35,661 nucleotides of DNA from Bacteroidales bacterium (GTDB lineage: Bacteria; Bacteroidota; Bacteroidia; Bacteroidales; P3). Below, piece by piece: positions 35,461 to 35,661 of this stretch. Position numbers and translations under genes: made by a program. Each line of letters opens with the position of its first letter. Positions within the stretch are counted from its first letter, which is position 1. The stretch covers positions 1 to 35,661 of the forward strand of contig JAISPZ010000024.1 of NCBI GenBank assembly GCA_031274555.1, written 5' to 3'. Under the pieces are notes generated by a model, which did not search any database, was not told where the DNA came from, and saw only the letters and a program-made list of their open reading frames with translations.

Positions 35461-35661
35461 CTACCTCACCAACCTGTACCTGATTGCTTCGGTGATGTGC
35501 TCCTCTTTGATTGTTTCGCTGGAGTCGAGGTCGGCGATTGTACGTGCGATTTTCAAAATGCGGTCGTGCGCCCTGCCAGAAAGCATATAATGCTCCATCG
35601 TTTTTTTCATAAGTGATTTTCCGCTTAAAGGTAAAGAACAATGTTTGCGCAGTTCGTTACA
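35461..35661 (-). CDS. Mg-chelatase-like AAA ATPase, C-terminal end (ComM/YifB family), partial
   Basis: The last 66 codons of a minus-strand gene that enters the window at its right edge, stopping at TAG 35463-35461. The residues MLSGRAHDRILKIARTIADL and SSETIKEEHITEAIRYR match the C-terminal Mg_chelatase_C region of ComM/YifB proteins, hexameric AAA+ helicases that promote branch migration in natural transformation. The ATPase part lies outside the window. It is convergent with the beta-helix lipoprotein gene (26-base gap). Confidence 0.9.
   Translation of the reverse strand, partial: CNELRKHCSLPLSGKSLMKKTMEHYMLSGRAHDRILKIARTIADLDSSETIKEEHITEAIRYRLVR

Noticed and set aside
35441-35641. A 66-codon minus-strand frame near the right edge
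   Set aside because: It is the wrong frame; the frame ending at 35461 matches the ComM/YifB C-terminus.

Overview
This window is a chromosomal segment of a Bacteroidota bacterium, most likely an uncultured member of the order Bacteroidales. The evidence is a Bacteroidota-type promoter (TTTG, then TAnnTTTG) before the str operon, near absence of Shine-Dalgarno sequences, an LpxC-FabZ fusion, cysteine-poor S14, S4 and L36, a Porin_10-type outer-membrane protein, a secreted family often misnamed asparagine synthetase B in Bacteroides, and an RprX/RprY-like two-component system. No tRNA or rRNA gene was found.

Layout. (1) 1-3600 is an accessory region. It holds heptamer and longer direct repeats around a secreted beta-helix plus FGE/C-type-lectin-fold protein, an IS1634/IS4-type transposase cut off by the same repeats, an unidentified coding remnant, and nine copies of a 21-bp minisatellite. 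(2) 3603-5788, minus strand, holds recR with a repeat-encoded insertion and a secreted conserved protein. (3) 6239-25845 is one long plus-strand str-S10-spc-alpha cluster: rpsL, rpsG, fusA, rpsJ, rplC/D/W/B, rpsS, rplV, rpsC, rplP, rpmC, rpsQ, rplN/X/E, rpsN, rpsH, rplF/R, rpsE, rpmD, rplO, secY, map, infA, an inserted lipoprotein gene, rpmJ, rpsM/K/D, rpoA, rplQ. tuf is absent between fusA and rpsJ. A strong promoter opens the cluster and a strong terminator closes it. (4) eno has its own terminator and is followed by a porin gene. (5) Convergent to the porin gene, across an 18-bp minisatellite, is lpxC-fabZ. (6) Divergent from it is a tightly overlapping operon of a family 2 glycosyltransferase, a sensor kinase, an OmpR-type regulator and a beta-helix lipoprotein. 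The window ends in the 3' end of a comM/yifB-like gene.

Two themes stand out. First, the C-terminal 45 codons of the first gene have the position, motif (GGSW to GFRPA) and abrupt rise in G+C expected of a diversity-generating-retroelement variable region, and the gene lies between direct repeats like a movable cassette. No reverse transcriptase or template repeat is in view, so this is a hypothesis. Second, minisatellites have spread into and next to housekeeping genes. They add about 60 residues inside RecR, an acidic tail of about 140 residues to L15, a histone-H1-like basic tail to L22 and an APVE-rich tail to L17. They also form arrays that begin at the stop codon of the upstream reading frame. 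Units in genes are multiples of three bases, so frames survive.
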